A stretch of DNA of 64,000 bases from Streptomyces narbonensis (GCF_014649015.1 NZ_BMSF01000005.1:1-64000); one strand, 5' to 3'; shown: positions 10,165 through 19,345, counted from the first letter of the stretch. Translations and numbers: made by a program. Notes: generated by a model not told the origin, from the sequence alone.

Positions 10165-11292
10165 CTAGCGCGTTCCGACCGCCGCGCGCACGGCCCGCCG
10201 TGCCATGGCGCAGTCGTCGTGCAGCCGCCTCAGGAGCAGCCGCTGTTCCTCGCCGGCGGAGAGCGCACCGGAGGGCACCGGGACGGTACCGGCCGGGGGC
10301 GCCTCCTTGATGGTGCGCTGCACCGCCGTCTCGTACGTACGGATCTCCCGCGTCAGCACGATCATCAGGTTCACCAGGAAGGCGTCCCGGGAGGCCGGGC
10401 CCGCCTGCTGGGCGAGCTGACTGATCTGGCGCCGGGCCAGCGGCGCGTCACCGAGCACTGCCCACAGCGTCGCCAGGTCGTAGCCGGGCAGGTACCAGCC
10501 GGCGTGCTCCCAGTCCACGAGGACGGGGCCGGCGGGCGAGAGCAGGACGTTGGAGAGCAGGGCGTCACCGTGACAGAACTGCCCCATGCCCTGCCGACCG
10601 CCCGCGTGCGCCAGGCCGTGCAGCAGCTTCTGCAGGTCGTCCCGGTCCCGGTCGGTGAAGAGACCGAGCTCGTGGTAGCGCGCGATCCGCGTCCCGTAGT
10701 CCAGCGGCGCGTCGAAGGTCCCGGCCGGCGGCCGCCAGGAGTTGAGCCGGGCCACCGCGCCGAGCACCGCCCGGACGTCGGCCCGCGGCGGGGCCTCGAC
10801 GGGGTGGCGCGAGAGCGCCGCCGCCCGTCCGGGCATCCGCTCGATCACCAGTGTGCAGTTCTCCGGGTCCGCGGCGATGAGCCGCGGCGCCCGCACCGGC
10901 GGACGGTGCCGGACGAAGGATCGGTAGGAAGCTATCTCGTGCTGGAACCGCTCGACCCACGCGGGGGAGTGGTCCAGTAAACACTTCGCGACCGCGGTGG
11001 TCCGCCCGGTCGTCCCGACGATCAGGACGGAACGGCCGCTGCGCCTCAGCACCTGCACCGGATTGAACTCCGGGCAGATGCGGTGGACCGAGGCGATCGC
11101 CATCTTCAGCTGCGCCCCCTGGGGGCCGGACAGGTCGAGTCTCCCGCTCACCGGCTGGGTGCCGGTGCCGCCCGTCCAGCGCCGGGGCCGTACGGCCTGG
11201 GGCGCGGGGGCGAGGTACGGCCCGGCACCGGCCGGGACGACGCGGTGCTGCGGCCGGGGCGGGGCGGACACGGAGGACGATGCTGTGTACAT
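10165..11292 (-). CDS. APH-family phosphotransferase
   Basis: A 375-residue soluble protein. The kinase-like aminoglycoside phosphotransferase fold is seen in the catalytic loop [15 protein letters not shown] (HGD with the following N) near residue 245, and [10 protein letters not shown], the DFG-equivalent Asp, about 25 residues later. The N-lobe has a strand pair ([22 protein letters not shown]) carrying the ATP-binding Lys. An unstructured Pro-rich N-terminus precedes it, so an internal start is possible. Substrates of this family range from antibiotics and choline to homoserine; nothing here picks one. It diverges from the NsdA-like regulator across 234 bases holding a palindromic operator. 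Confidence 0.8.
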   Translation of the reverse strand: MYTASSSVSAPPRPQHRVVPAGAGPYLAPAPQAVRPRRWTGGTGTQPVSGRLDLSGPQGAQLKMAIASVHRICPEFNPVQVLRRSGRSVLIVGTTGRTTAVAKCLLDHSPAWVERFQHEIASYRSFVRHRPPVRAPRLIAADPENCTLVIERMPGRAAALSRHPVEAPPRADVRAVLGAVARLNSWRPPAGTFDAPLDYGTRIARYHELGLFTDRDRDDLQKLLHGLAHAGGRQGMGQFCHGDALLSNVLLSPAGPVLVDWEHAGWYLPGYDLATLWAVLGDAPLARRQISQLAQQAGPASRDAFLVNLMIVLTREIRTYETAVQRTIKEAPPAGTVPVPSGALSAGEEQRLLLRRLHDDCAMARRAVRAAVGTR

Positions 11293-11445
11293 GGAGGTGA
11301 CAGATCCCTTCGTGGTCCGACGAGTTGCGTGCGTCGCCCCGCCCGCCCCCGGGTCCGCACCCTGGGGAATGAGGGCCGGTCGGCGGGGCGGGGTGGCGCG
11401 TTCCTACCTGACACCCAGGCGCGGGTGGCGGAACATCTCGCGCAC

Positions 11446-11496
11446 CCTGGCGAAGCCTGGCGAATTGTCGCCAGGCCTATGACAGGGGGTTACTGT
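11446..11496 (+). promoter_or_regulatory. Operator and promoter upstream of the NsdA-like gene
   Basis: A perfect inverted repeat, GCCTGGCGA (11455-11463) and TCGCCAGGC (11468-11476) with a four-base centre, is preceded by a third half-site CCTGGCGA at 11446-11453, ten bases away on the same face of the helix. TACTGT at 11491-11496 is a candidate -10; the palindrome covers the expected -35. Thirty bases later lies the GTG start. Confidence 0.65.
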
Positions 11497-11526
11497 CAAC
11501 TCAGCCGAGAACCTGGGGGCTTAGAC

Positions 11527-13020
11527 GTGACCGGACAAACCAACACCCGCCTGGCAGACCTGTTCGGCCTGGCCGGCTGGTCCAAGGGCGAACTCGCGAG
11601 ACTCGTCAACCGGCAGGCGGCGGCCATGGGCCACCCCCAGCTGGCGACCGACACCTCGCGGGTGCGGCGGTGGATCGACCGGGGCGAGACCCCGCGCGAT
11701 CCCGTCCCCCGGGTGCTGGCAGCACTGTTCACCGAGCGACTCGGCCGTGTCGTGACCATCGAGGACCTCGGGTTCGTACGACACGGGCGCGCCGGAAAGC
11801 GGCAGGACGTCAGGAAAGACGACAACCCTGACGGGCTGCCCTGGGCTCCCGATCGTACGGCTGCGGTCCTCACCGAATTCACGGGAATGGACCTCATGCT
11901 CAACCGACGCGGCCTGGTGGGCGCGGGTGCCGCGCTCGCCGCCGGCTCCGCACTCAGCAGCAGCATGTACGACTGGCTGCAGACCGACCCCGCACGCAAG
12001 GCCACCGCCCAGCGCGCCACTGATCCCCTCCACGCCGACCCCGCCGGGTTCGACCGCTACGAGGCCGCCCCCATCGGGTCGGAGGAGATCGAGGCGCTGG
12101 AGCGGTCGGTGGAGGTTTTCCGCGCCTGGGACGCCTCCCGCGGCGGCGGCCTCCAGCGCAAGGCCGTCGTGGGCCAGCTCAACGAGGTGGGCGGCATGCT
12201 CGCCTACCGCCACGCCGACCACCTCCAGCGGCGCCTCTGGGGCGTCGCGGCCAACCTGGCCGTGCTCGCGGGCTGGATGTCCCACGACGTGGGTCTCGAA
12301 CCCACCGCGCAGAAGTACTTCGTCATCGCCGCGCACGCGGCCCGCGAGGGCGGCGACCGTCCCCGGGCGGGCGAGGCGCTGTCCAGGGCCGCCCGCCAGA
12401 TGGTGCACCTGGGCCGGCCGGACGACGCCCTCGACCTGATGAAGCTGGCGAAGGCCGGTGCGGGCGAGCAGATGCTGCCGCGGACGCAGGCCATGCTGCA
12501 CACCATCGAGGCCTGGGCACAGGCGTCGATGGGACGCGCGCAGGCCATGAAGCGGACGCTGGGCGAGGCGGAGGAGCTCTTCGTCTCCGACCGCTCGGAC
12601 GTGCAACCGCCTAGCTGGATGCAGAACTTCGACGAGGCCGACATGCACGGCATGCAGGCCCTCGCCTACCGGACCCTCGCCGACCACGACGCCGCCGCGG
12701 CGGTCCCGGCGCAGCGTCACGCGCGGCTGGCGCTGGAGCTGCGCAGGGACGGCCACAACCGCTCCAAGCTCTTCGACTTCATCTCGATGGCGTCCGCCTG
12801 CTTCATCGCGGACGACCCCGAGCAGGCCGACCGGTACGCCCGCCTCGCCCTCGTCTCCATGGGGGAGACCTCGTCCCATCGGACGTGGCACCGGCTGCGG
12901 GAGATGTACCGGCTCACCGGGCAGTACGCGGGCTACTCGAAGATCGAGGACCTGCGTGAGGAGATCGAGCTGGCCCTGCCCAAGTCGCCGGTCAACCGGC
13001 CGAGAAGCGGCCAGGCCTGA
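11527..13020 (+). CDS. NsdA-family regulatory protein
   Basis: About 497 residues from a GTG at 11527; upstream frame is non-coding promoter region. The N-terminus GWSKGELARLVNRQA, then TDTSRVRRWIDRG and VPRVLAALFTERLG, is the distinctive opening of the Streptomyces NsdA/NsdB group, which combines an unusual HTH-like N-terminal region with about 300 residues of TPR-like helices. NsdA (about 500 residues) represses antibiotic production and sporulation in S. coelicolor. A helical repeat part (LMKLAKAGAGEQML, TLADHDAAAAVPAQRHARLALE) is visible here. A short hydrophobic LVGAGAALAAGSALSS stretch near residue 140 resembles a Tat-like or buried helix and is also common in the family. It may be a paralogue rather than NsdA itself. 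Confidence 0.82.
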   Translation: MTGQTNTRLADLFGLAGWSKGELARLVNRQAAAMGHPQLATDTSRVRRWIDRGETPRDPVPRVLAALFTERLGRVVTIEDLGFVRHGRAGKRQDVRKDDNPDGLPWAPDRTAAVLTEFTGMDLMLNRRGLVGAGAALAAGSALSSSMYDWLQTDPARKATAQRATDPLHADPAGFDRYEAAPIGSEEIEALERSVEVFRAWDASRGGGLQRKAVVGQLNEVGGMLAYRHADHLQRRLWGVAANLAVLAGWMSHDVGLEPTAQKYFVIAAHAAREGGDRPRAGEALSRAARQMVHLGRPDDALDLMKLAKAGAGEQMLPRTQAMLHTIEAWAQASMGRAQAMKRTLGEAEELFVSDRSDVQPPSWMQNFDEADMHGMQALAYRTLADHDAAAAVPAQRHARLALELRRDGHNRSKLFDFISMASACFIADDPEQADRYARLALVSMGETSSHRTWHRLREMYRLTGQYAGYSKIEDLREEIELALPKSPVNRPRSGQA

Positions 13021-13155
13021 GCCTCGCGCGGGGGCTCAGGGGCCGTTCGCGGAGCGGGTTCGACCGCCGACCACCGGACCACTGGCCCCGGACCGCCGGT
13101 GCGAAGGGCAACTCCCCTCGTGCGGCGGGGTGCAGCCGGGCAGGGCGCGCCGACG

Positions 13156-13182
13156 ACCCGAAACCCGTCCTGGGTTCCGGGT
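13156..13182. terminator. Hairpin between convergent genes
   Basis: ACCCGAAACCC and GGGTTCCGGGT form an 11-bp stem with one mismatch around GTCCT, between the NsdA-like gene and the convergent PP2C gene. Confidence 0.5.
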
Positions 13183-13224
13183 GCCTTCGGCGATCCCTGG
13201 CGGACCGGGCCTCCCGGCCTCCGG

Positions 13225-14721
13225 TCAGCGCCCGACCTGGACCACCATCACGCAGGCGTCGTCCTCGCGCGGCTCCTCGCCGAACTCCTCGACGACCACG
13301 CGCACGCACTCCTGAGCGTCCCGCGCCTCGGTGAGCCGGGGGCCGAGGTCGATCAGCCGGCGCGTGCCCGTGTCGTCCAGGGCGCCGCTGCCGCGGGTCA
13401 GTCCGTCCGTGTGCAGGACCAGCAGGTCGCCGGGGAACAACTGGGTCTCGGTCTCGCCGTACCTGCCGCCGGTCGTGGCCCCGAGCAGGACGCCCTCGGG
13501 CCGCCGGAGGGCGTGCCCCGTCCCGTCGCGGAAGAGCAGCGGGGCGGGGTGGCCGGCCTGCGCCCAGGTCAGGGTCTGGGCGACCGGGTCGTAGCGGCAG
13601 CACATCGCGCTCCCGAGCGCGGGCTGTACGGAGGTCTCCAGGAGCTGGTTGAGGTGTCCCATCAGGTCCCCGGGGCGGATTCCGGCCACGGCCATACCGC
13701 GCAGCGCGCCGAGGAGCATGGCCATGGAGGAGGTCGCGGCGACCCCGTGACCCGTCAGGTCGCCGACGGTCAGCAGCGCGTCTCCGCCGGGCAGGGCCAG
13801 CGCGTCGTACCAGTCGCCGCCGATGAGGCCGGTGCTGGCGGCCGGCAGGTAGTGGGCCGCCACGTCGAGCGGGGCGGGGCCGTCATGGGCGAAGCGGAGC
13901 GAGCCGCGCCAGGGCGGGAGCACCGCTTCCTGGAGCTCGACGGCGACGCGTCGTTCGGTGCGCTCGATCTGGCGGCTGCGCTCCAGGCTGTCCCGGCTCT
14001 CGCGGACCGCCCGCTGGCTGCGGCGCAGCTCGCTGACATCTCGGAGAACGGCCCACATGGAAGCGGTGCAACCGTCGGAGTCGAGGACGGGCTCGCCCGT
14101 CATGTGGACGGTCCGCACGCGGCCGTCCGTCCGGACGATCCGGAACTCGCCGTCGATCGGCTTCCCGTCGATGAGGCAGTCCGTCACCAGACCCTGCAGC
14201 ACGGGCTGGTCCTCGGCGAAGACCATGGAGGGCAGCTCGTCCAGCGACATCGGGCCGCTCTCGGTGGGACGGCCGAAGATCTGGAAGAGCTCCTCCGACC
14301 AACTGACCTCGTCCGTCAGGAGGTTCCACTCGGCGCTGCCGACGCGGGAGAGAAGTGAGCCGGTGCGGGCCGGGGGGGCCTCGCCGTAGGCCGTGCCGGG
14401 GTCGGGCTCCGAGGCGAGGTCGAGGACGGGGTCGGCCTCGGTCTCGGGGTCCACCGCGCCTTCGGCCCCGGGCGCCACCCCCTCCGGCACACCGACCCGG
14501 AGCTGCCCCAAGTGGGCTCCGAGATCGTCCAGTTGGTGCACGGCGAGATCGCACAGGGCACGCTGCCAGCGCTGCTGGGGGTCGTCGTCGTTCGCCACGG
14601 CGTCCCTGCGGACGGCATCCACCTCGCCGCGCAGGCGGCGGGTCTGCGAGATCAGCGCGTCCACCGCGCCCGGCTCCGGCGGCTGGGCGGGACGGTCCGC
14701 GAACAGATGGGACGGCGGCAT
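13225..14721 (-). CDS. PAS-PP2C (SpoIIE-type) serine phosphatase
   Basis: 498 residues from the ATG at 14721, which has GGAG seven bases upstream; the frame extends further but loses coding character. Order: an N-terminal coiled helix (about 20-75), a PAS fold (SLLSRVGSAEWNLLTDEVSW to MWAVLRDVSEL, about 115-245), a linker helix, then a PP2C/SpoIIE domain with GGDWYDA, VGDLTGHGVAA and the metal-binding PREDDACVMVV at the end. Such proteins dephosphorylate anti-anti-sigma factors; the PAS part is the presumed sensor. Streptomyces has many, each paired with unknown partners. The anti-sigma-type ATPase at 53.6 kb is not close enough to be called its partner. Confidence 0.9.
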   Translation of the reverse strand: MPPSHLFADRPAQPPEPGAVDALISQTRRLRGEVDAVRRDAVANDDDPQQRWQRALCDLAVHQLDDLGAHLGQLRVGVPEGVAPGAEGAVDPETEADPVLDLASEPDPGTAYGEAPPARTGSLLSRVGSAEWNLLTDEVSWSEELFQIFGRPTESGPMSLDELPSMVFAEDQPVLQGLVTDCLIDGKPIDGEFRIVRTDGRVRTVHMTGEPVLDSDGCTASMWAVLRDVSELRRSQRAVRESRDSLERSRQIERTERRVAVELQEAVLPPWRGSLRFAHDGPAPLDVAAHYLPAASTGLIGGDWYDALALPGGDALLTVGDLTGHGVAATSSMAMLLGALRGMAVAGIRPGDLMGHLNQLLETSVQPALGSAMCCRYDPVAQTLTWAQAGHPAPLLFRDGTGHALRRPEGVLLGATTGGRYGETETQLFPGDLLVLHTDGLTRGSGALDDTGTRRLIDLGPRLTEARDAQECVRVVVEEFGEEPREDDACVMVVQVGR

Positions 14722-14898
14722 GTCGTACTCCGATACAGGCGCGGCGCGGCCAGGTGGGAAAAGGAGGCCTGCGGACGACTGTTGCACAGCCCGGGACAGC
14801 CCGTAAGGGATTTGGCAACACTCGATCCGGTGGTGCTTCTGACATATGCCAACGGCCCGACGATTATCGGACAGGCCTCGACGCGTTACGGTGCGGGG

Positions 14899-16233
14899 GT
14901 GGTGATCGACGACGGAAACGGCACGGTGGGCACGCACACGGCAGGCACGCGGGTGCGAGGTATGGGCGCGCGTGCGAACGGGGGAGTCGATGCTCGGCCT
15001 CGCACATATCCGGGTGCGGACATACGTGCGGGTGGGGGTACGGGCACGGGTGATGCCACGACGAGCACTCCCGTGACGGGCCCTCCTGCGCCGGGCGTTC
15101 CCGAGGCGGGCGCGGCCTCGGCGGGTACGGCTTCGACGGGTACGGCTTCGGCGGGTACGGCGGTGCTGCTCGCGGCCGCGCCGGCCGGGCGGGGGCGCGC
15201 CATCGACGCCGCGTCCGTGCTGCCGGTGCTCGCCGCCGTACCGCCCGGCGTCCTCACCGGCACGGCCACCGCGACCGTCGTCGAACTCGCCGATCCGCTG
15301 GACCCCCAGACCGTCCTCACCCGCCTGCGCGCGGCCGCGGCGAGCCCCGGCCCCCTGGTCGTCTTCCTCGCTGGCCAACTGCACCTCGACAAGCGTCAGT
15401 TCCTGCCGCATCTCGCCCTCGCCCGCACCACCACGGCGACCCTGCGCTACACGGCGCTGCCCTGGCACTGGCTTGCGGGCGAACTCGGCCGGCGCCCCGC
15501 CGGCTCCACGACCGTCGTCGCCGACCTCGCGGCGGACCCCGACGTCTGGCAGCGCCTCACCGCCGCACCGGACCTGCTGCACCTGGGCCCCGGCGCGCAC
15601 CTGTACGGCCGGGTGACGCAGGCTCCGCGACGGGGCGAGCCCGCGACCCCCGACTACCTCCGCGCCTGGGCCGAGCTCTGGCGCGCGGGGGCCCGGCCGC
15701 CGCTCCCCGCCCTGCACGCCGAGGCCGCCGTACGGGCGTCGGCGGCCCGCGCGACCGCGCCGGAGCAGTACCTCCTGGCTCCCGCGCCGGTCGTCGTCCC
15801 CGCGGCCCCTGCCCCAGCCCCTGCCGCCCAGGATCCGCATCCCGCGATCCTCGCCGCCGCCATGGCGGGACGGCACGGCGAAGCGGCCGCGGTCGCGGCG
15901 GCCTGGGAGAGCGAGGCCCTGCGCCGGCACGGGCCCCGGTCCGCCGAGGCCGTGCACTGGACGGAAGTGCGGGCCGACCTCGCCCGCCTCGCCGGAGAAC
16001 CGGCCCGCAGCTGTGAACTGTGGCTGGCCGCCGCCGAGTCCAGGCTCGCCCTGCGGCAGCCGGCCGACGACCCCGACGTCGAGGCGGCCGTCGACCGGGC
16101 CCACCACCAGTGGGAGCGGATCGGCGACCGTGCCAGAGCCGGCGCCATGGCCCCCGCGCTCGTCGCACTGCGTGAGCGGGTGCCCGGCCGTCGGCCGGGA
16201 GCCCTCGACGCCCTGCGCCGCCGCATGGGCTGA
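14899..16233 (+). CDS. TPR-like hypothetical protein
   Basis: About 444 residues if the GTG at 14899 is used; GTG 14902 or ATG 14962 are alternatives and the real start is uncertain because the first 90 residues are low-complexity Gly/Thr/Ala. A central part (VLLAAAPAGRGRAIDAASVL, then TATVVELADPLDP and PGPLVVFLAGQLHLD) looks like an ordered alpha/beta domain of a Streptomyces conserved family with a nucleotide-hydrolase or caspase-like feel, which I cannot name. The C-terminal 150 residues (AMAGRHGEAAAVAAAWESEA and following) are helical pairs consistent with tetratricopeptide repeats. It is followed after 53 bases by the PLP enzyme gene, which may be cotranscribed. Confidence 0.65.
   Translation: MVIDDGNGTVGTHTAGTRVRGMGARANGGVDARPRTYPGADIRAGGGTGTGDATTSTPVTGPPAPGVPEAGAASAGTASTGTASAGTAVLLAAAPAGRGRAIDAASVLPVLAAVPPGVLTGTATATVVELADPLDPQTVLTRLRAAAASPGPLVVFLAGQLHLDKRQFLPHLALARTTTATLRYTALPWHWLAGELGRRPAGSTTVVADLAADPDVWQRLTAAPDLLHLGPGAHLYGRVTQAPRRGEPATPDYLRAWAELWRAGARPPLPALHAEAAVRASAARATAPEQYLLAPAPVVVPAAPAPAPAAQDPHPAILAAAMAGRHGEAAAVAAAWESEALRRHGPRSAEAVHWTEVRADLARLAGEPARSCELWLAAAESRLALRQPADDPDVEAAVDRAHHQWERIGDRARAGAMAPALVALRERVPGRRPGALDALRRRMG
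15118..15162 (+). repeat. Three 15-bp in-frame repeats
   Basis: Units of TCGGCGGGTACGGCT with small changes encode S-(A/T)-G-T-A three times in the low-complexity N-terminal part of the TPR-like protein. Confidence 0.85.
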
Positions 16234-16286
16234 ACCGCCGGCCGTCCCGCCCGGAGTCGACAGGACCACACTCGAAAGGCCACCGC

Positions 16287-17510
16287 GTGCCCCCGCACGA
16301 CACGACATGGCGCTCACTCGCCACCGCCCAGCGTTCGCTCGTCGACCCCTCTGTCCGGCATCCCCTCTGGCCGCCGCTCACCGCGGGCTGCCCCCTCACC
16401 TCCACCGACGAGGTCGCCTACCCCCTCGACATCGACTACGCCTACGACGAGGTCCCCGGCGACCTGTTCACCCGCCCGGCCGCCCACGGCCTCGACCGGT
16501 GGGCGCCGCTGCTCCCGCCGCTCGCCGCACCGGGGCTCGGCGAGGGCAACACCCCGATGGTCGAACTCCCCGACGGCGTCCGGGTCAAGGACGAGTCCCG
16601 CAACCCCACGTGGAGCCACAAGGACCGACTGAACCGGGTGGCCGTCAGTGCCGCCGTCGCATCGGGCGCGCGCGGCATCGTCGTGTCCTCCTCCGGCAAC
16701 CACGGCGCGGCGGCCGCCGCGTACGCGGCCCGCGCCGGGCTGCCCTGCGCCGTCTTCACCTCCCCGCACGCCCCGCCCGCCGTGGCGTCCCACCTCCGGG
16801 CCTACGGTGCGACGGTGCTGACCGTCCCGTACGAGTCGGTCCGACCCCTGATGCGACGGATCGTGGACGAGCTCGGCTTCCAGGCCGTCAGCAGCGTCAC
16901 GGACACCGCCCACACCGGTCACCCCTTCGGGCCCGAGGGGTACAAGACCCTCGCGTACGAGATCGCCATGGACCTCGGGAGGGCTCCGGCGGCGGTCCAT
17001 CTCCCCACCGGCTACGGCGAGTTGCTGTTCGGTGTGGCCAAGGGTTTCCAGGAGCTCGCCCGGCTGGGCGTGACCGGATCGGTCCCCCGGATGTACGCGA
17101 CCGAACCCGCCGCGGCCGGCGCGCTCACCGAGGCCCTCCGCACCGGACGGCCCACCGCCCGCGTCCCCGTCGGGCCCACCCTCGCGTACGCCATCGACTG
17201 CGAGATCAACAGCTATCGCGGAGTCGTCGCCGTCCGTACGACAGGGGGAGCGGCGCGCACGGTGACGGATGCTCAGATGTCCTCGGCTCGCTCCGAGTTG
17301 GCGAAGCGAGGGTTGTGGTGCGAGACCTCCGCGGCGGCCGGCCTCGCCGGTCTCAGAGCCCACGGGCCGCGTGAGACCGACGGCCCGGTGGTGTGCGTGG
17401 TGACGTCCAGCGGCTACAAGGACGTGGCCACGGCGAGGGAGACGTACAGGCCGACGGCCCCGGACTGGCCGTCGATCAGGTCCGCCCTGACGGCTGCCGG
17501 GGCGGACTGA
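16287..17510 (+). CDS. Threonine synthase-like PLP enzyme
   Basis: 407 residues from a GTG with AAAGG nine bases upstream. A fold-type II PLP enzyme: the Schiff-base lysine lies in NPTWSHKDRLNR, the phosphate/substrate loop is SSSGNHGAAAAAYAARAG, and a late TSSGYKD corresponds to the strand holding the pyridine-nitrogen-binding Ser/Thr. GEGNTPMVEL before the lysine is typical of threonine synthases. It is a paralogue-type enzyme without thrB or hom nearby, so the reaction may be beta-elimination or replacement on another amino acid. Its pairing with the TPR-like gene is suggestive only. Convergent with the next gene. Confidence 0.82.
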   Translation: MPPHDTTWRSLATAQRSLVDPSVRHPLWPPLTAGCPLTSTDEVAYPLDIDYAYDEVPGDLFTRPAAHGLDRWAPLLPPLAAPGLGEGNTPMVELPDGVRVKDESRNPTWSHKDRLNRVAVSAAVASGARGIVVSSSGNHGAAAAAYAARAGLPCAVFTSPHAPPAVASHLRAYGATVLTVPYESVRPLMRRIVDELGFQAVSSVTDTAHTGHPFGPEGYKTLAYEIAMDLGRAPAAVHLPTGYGELLFGVAKGFQELARLGVTGSVPRMYATEPAAAGALTEALRTGRPTARVPVGPTLAYAIDCEINSYRGVVAVRTTGGAARTVTDAQMSSARSELAKRGLWCETSAAAGLAGLRAHGPRETDGPVVCVVTSSGYKDVATARETYRPTAPDWPSIRSALTAAGAD

Positions 17511-17523
17511 CCGACAGGCGACC

Positions 17524-18195
17524 TCACGAGGCCCCGGCGCGCGCCGCGGGCGGCACGAACCGGATGTTGAACTCGAAGGAGCCCGTCGACAGGGCGATCC
17601 CGATGAAGAGCAGGGCGAAGTGCTCCTGGCCCCGCGCGGTGACGATGCCGCCCAGGTCGAGCAGCGACCCGGCCGGCCAGCCCAGGTCGGCCAGGAGCCC
17701 GGCCACGACCTGCTTGGCCTCCGCGTCCTCACCGGAGAGGAAGACGGTGCTGGGGCCCTCCAGGGACTCCGGTGCGACCATCACCGCGCGGTCGATCGTG
17801 CAGAGGGACTTCACCACGCGCGTGTCCGGGAACGCCCGCTGGATCTCCTCGCCGAGGCTGACCACCTGGTGCGAGAGCGACTCGTCCTCCAGGAAGCCGA
17901 CCGCGACGTCGAGGAGGACCTTCCCGGCGAGCGCCGGCGCCCCGACCGAGGAGAGCAGCGCCACGGAGGCGGTGCCCGGAGTCGCGTTCACGAGGACCTC
18001 CGCGTGCGCGGCGGCCCCGGCGGGGTCGTCGACCCGTAACCCCGTCTCAAGGAGCCCCTTCAGTCCCGCCAGGAGCTCTTCGTCGCCGGGCCGCCGTGAC
18101 CCGAGGACGACGTCGTGTCCCGTCCGCAGCCACGCCGCGGCGAGAGCCTGTCCCACATTGCCTGTTCCGAGAATTCCGATCCGCATGACGAGCAT
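17524..18195 (-). CDS. NADP-binding reductase, F420-dependent NADP reductase-like
   Basis: 223 residues. The N-terminus MRIGILGTGNVGQALAAAW is a Rossmann GxGxxG loop followed by LGSRRPGD, whose Arg pair suggests NADP preference. The architecture matches the short coenzyme F420-dependent NADP oxidoreductase-like family (ProC/FNO-like), which moves hydride between F420 or another substrate and NADP. Two starts are possible: ATG 18195 with GGAGG four bases upstream, or ATG 18186 directly before RIGILG. The rest includes VLLDVAVGFLEDE and STVFLSGEDAEAKQVVAGLL, both usual for the family. Substrate is unknown. Confidence 0.78.
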   Translation of the reverse strand: MLVMRIGILGTGNVGQALAAAWLRTGHDVVLGSRRPGDEELLAGLKGLLETGLRVDDPAGAAAHAEVLVNATPGTASVALLSSVGAPALAGKVLLDVAVGFLEDESLSHQVVSLGEEIQRAFPDTRVVKSLCTIDRAVMVAPESLEGPSTVFLSGEDAEAKQVVAGLLADLGWPAGSLLDLGGIVTARGQEHFALLFIGIALSTGSFEFNIRFVPPAARAGAS

Positions 18196-18422
18196 CCTGC
18201 CTCCGGGGGGCCGCTACCCGCCTCGGCCGGGGGACCGTAACCGAGTCGGCCGCTCGCCCTAGGACCTCTCTTTTCCCGTCGCATCGTCGTCTGCGAGTGG
18301 TGCGGTCGTCGCCGGACTTCAGGTCATCCGGGCGTCTGTACGACCCTGTGAGCCATCGCGCGGCCCACCGCGACCACCGGACCGCGCGGGGTCGACTGCC
18401 GTTGAACGAGCCGTGACCGGGC

Positions 18423-18454
18423 TTGAGACCTGTACCCCGGTACAGGTCTATCGT
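18423..18454 (+). promoter_or_regulatory. MerR-type promoter with long spacer and dyad
   Basis: TTGAGA (18423-18428) and TATCGT (18449-18454) are separated by 20 bases, longer than the usual 17. The spacer is filled by a near-perfect dyad, GACCTGTACC and GGTACAGGTC, at 18427-18448. This over-long spacer plus central palindrome is the hallmark of promoters remodelled by MerR-family activators. The start codon of the next gene is 48 bases downstream. Confidence 0.8.
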
Positions 18455-18501
18455 CGGAGATGTCCCCACCGTCAGGGACATGCCGATCGGGAGCGTGCGC
18501 G

Positions 18502-18837
18502 ATGAGTGATCTTGCGTGGGTGCCGCAGTCCTGTGCCCTGCCTACCGACGAGCGGCCGCTGCGGGTCGCCGAGTGGGACGCGCTCTTCTCCGGGCGTGTG
18601 AGCTCGGTGTCGAGGCCCCACCCGCTCCGTCTGCGACTCGACCTGGCAGGCGGCCGGGGGACGGAGGACCGGGTCCGTGACCTGGTGGAGCGGGAGAGCG
18701 GCTGCTGTTCGTTCTTCGCCTTCACCGTCACCCCCGGCCAGGGCCTGATTCGGCTGGACGTCTCCGTGGACCAGGCACACGAGCCGGTACTGGACGCCCT
18801 GGCCGCCCGGATCGCTGCCTCGGGTGAGCACGGGTGA
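18502..18837 (+). CDS. Small Cys-Cys protein under MerR-type control
   Basis: 111 residues starting at ATG 18502. I do not know a defined domain, but proteins of this shape are often found beside MerR-family heavy-metal regulators in actinomycetes. The key feature is ERESGCCSFFAFTVTP, a vicinal cysteine pair able to bind soft metals such as Hg, As or Zn, followed by a predicted beta strand and VDQAHEPVLDALAARI. A further Cys lies in the PQSCALPTDERPLR opening, giving three thiols. No signal peptide. The promoter architecture upstream argues for induction by a MerR protein, which is not encoded here. The function could be metal scavenging or delivery; this is inference. Confidence 0.7.
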   Translation: MSDLAWVPQSCALPTDERPLRVAEWDALFSGRVSSVSRPHPLRLRLDLAGGRGTEDRVRDLVERESGCCSFFAFTVTPGQGLIRLDVSVDQAHEPVLDALAARIAASGEHG

Positions 18838-18892
18838 GCAGGCCCCTGCGCAGCGGTCGGGCCGACGCGGGGCATGGCTCACGCCGGGGCGC

Positions 18893-19345
18893 TCACGCGA
18901 GCGCGGGGGCGGTGAGGTCGAGGCGTAGTTCGTTGCGCCAGTCGTTGGTGAAGACGGCCGTCGTGCCCTCGTAGCGCACGCCCACGAACGGGTTCGAGAG
19001 GTACATGAAGGCCACCCAGCGCAGCGAGCCGTCCGCGTCGAGGCGGGCCAGGTGGCCGATGTTGCCCATCCCGCCGCCACCGCCGCGCAGCGACCCCGAT
19101 CCGTCCGGCAGCGGGCTCTCGAAGAAGGGGTCCACCTCGGCGGTGCCGTCCTCCTCGACGGCCAGGGCCACGTCGAGCGGCCCTCCGAGCCGGAAGGGGA
19201 CCGGCCGGCCCGCTTCCGGGTGGTACGCCCCCGGGCCCTCCACGAACAGATCCAGGGCGGTGTCGTCCGGGCGGTACAGCCCGTCGCGGTACGGCATCTC
19301 CCCGGCCGCCCACAGGCCCAGGACGATCCCTGGCGTCTTCTCCAT
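18893..19345 (-). CDS. Hypothetical protein
   Basis: 150 residues from ATG 19345, chosen because the upstream frame overlaps the divergent acetyltransferase start. Soluble, beta-rich, acidic (LYRPDDTALDLFVEGPG, LDVALAVEEDGTAEVDPFF, LRWVAFMYLSNPFVGVRYEG). A GGGGGMG stretch near residue 90 is flexible. No motif, signal peptide or membrane segment that I recognise. It diverges from the GNAT gene with about 96 bases between, so they may share a promoter region. Confidence 0.6.
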   Translation of the reverse strand: MEKTPGIVLGLWAAGEMPYRDGLYRPDDTALDLFVEGPGAYHPEAGRPVPFRLGGPLDVALAVEEDGTAEVDPFFESPLPDGSGSLRGGGGGMGNIGHLARLDADGSLRWVAFMYLSNPFVGVRYEGTTAVFTNDWRNELRLDLTAPALA

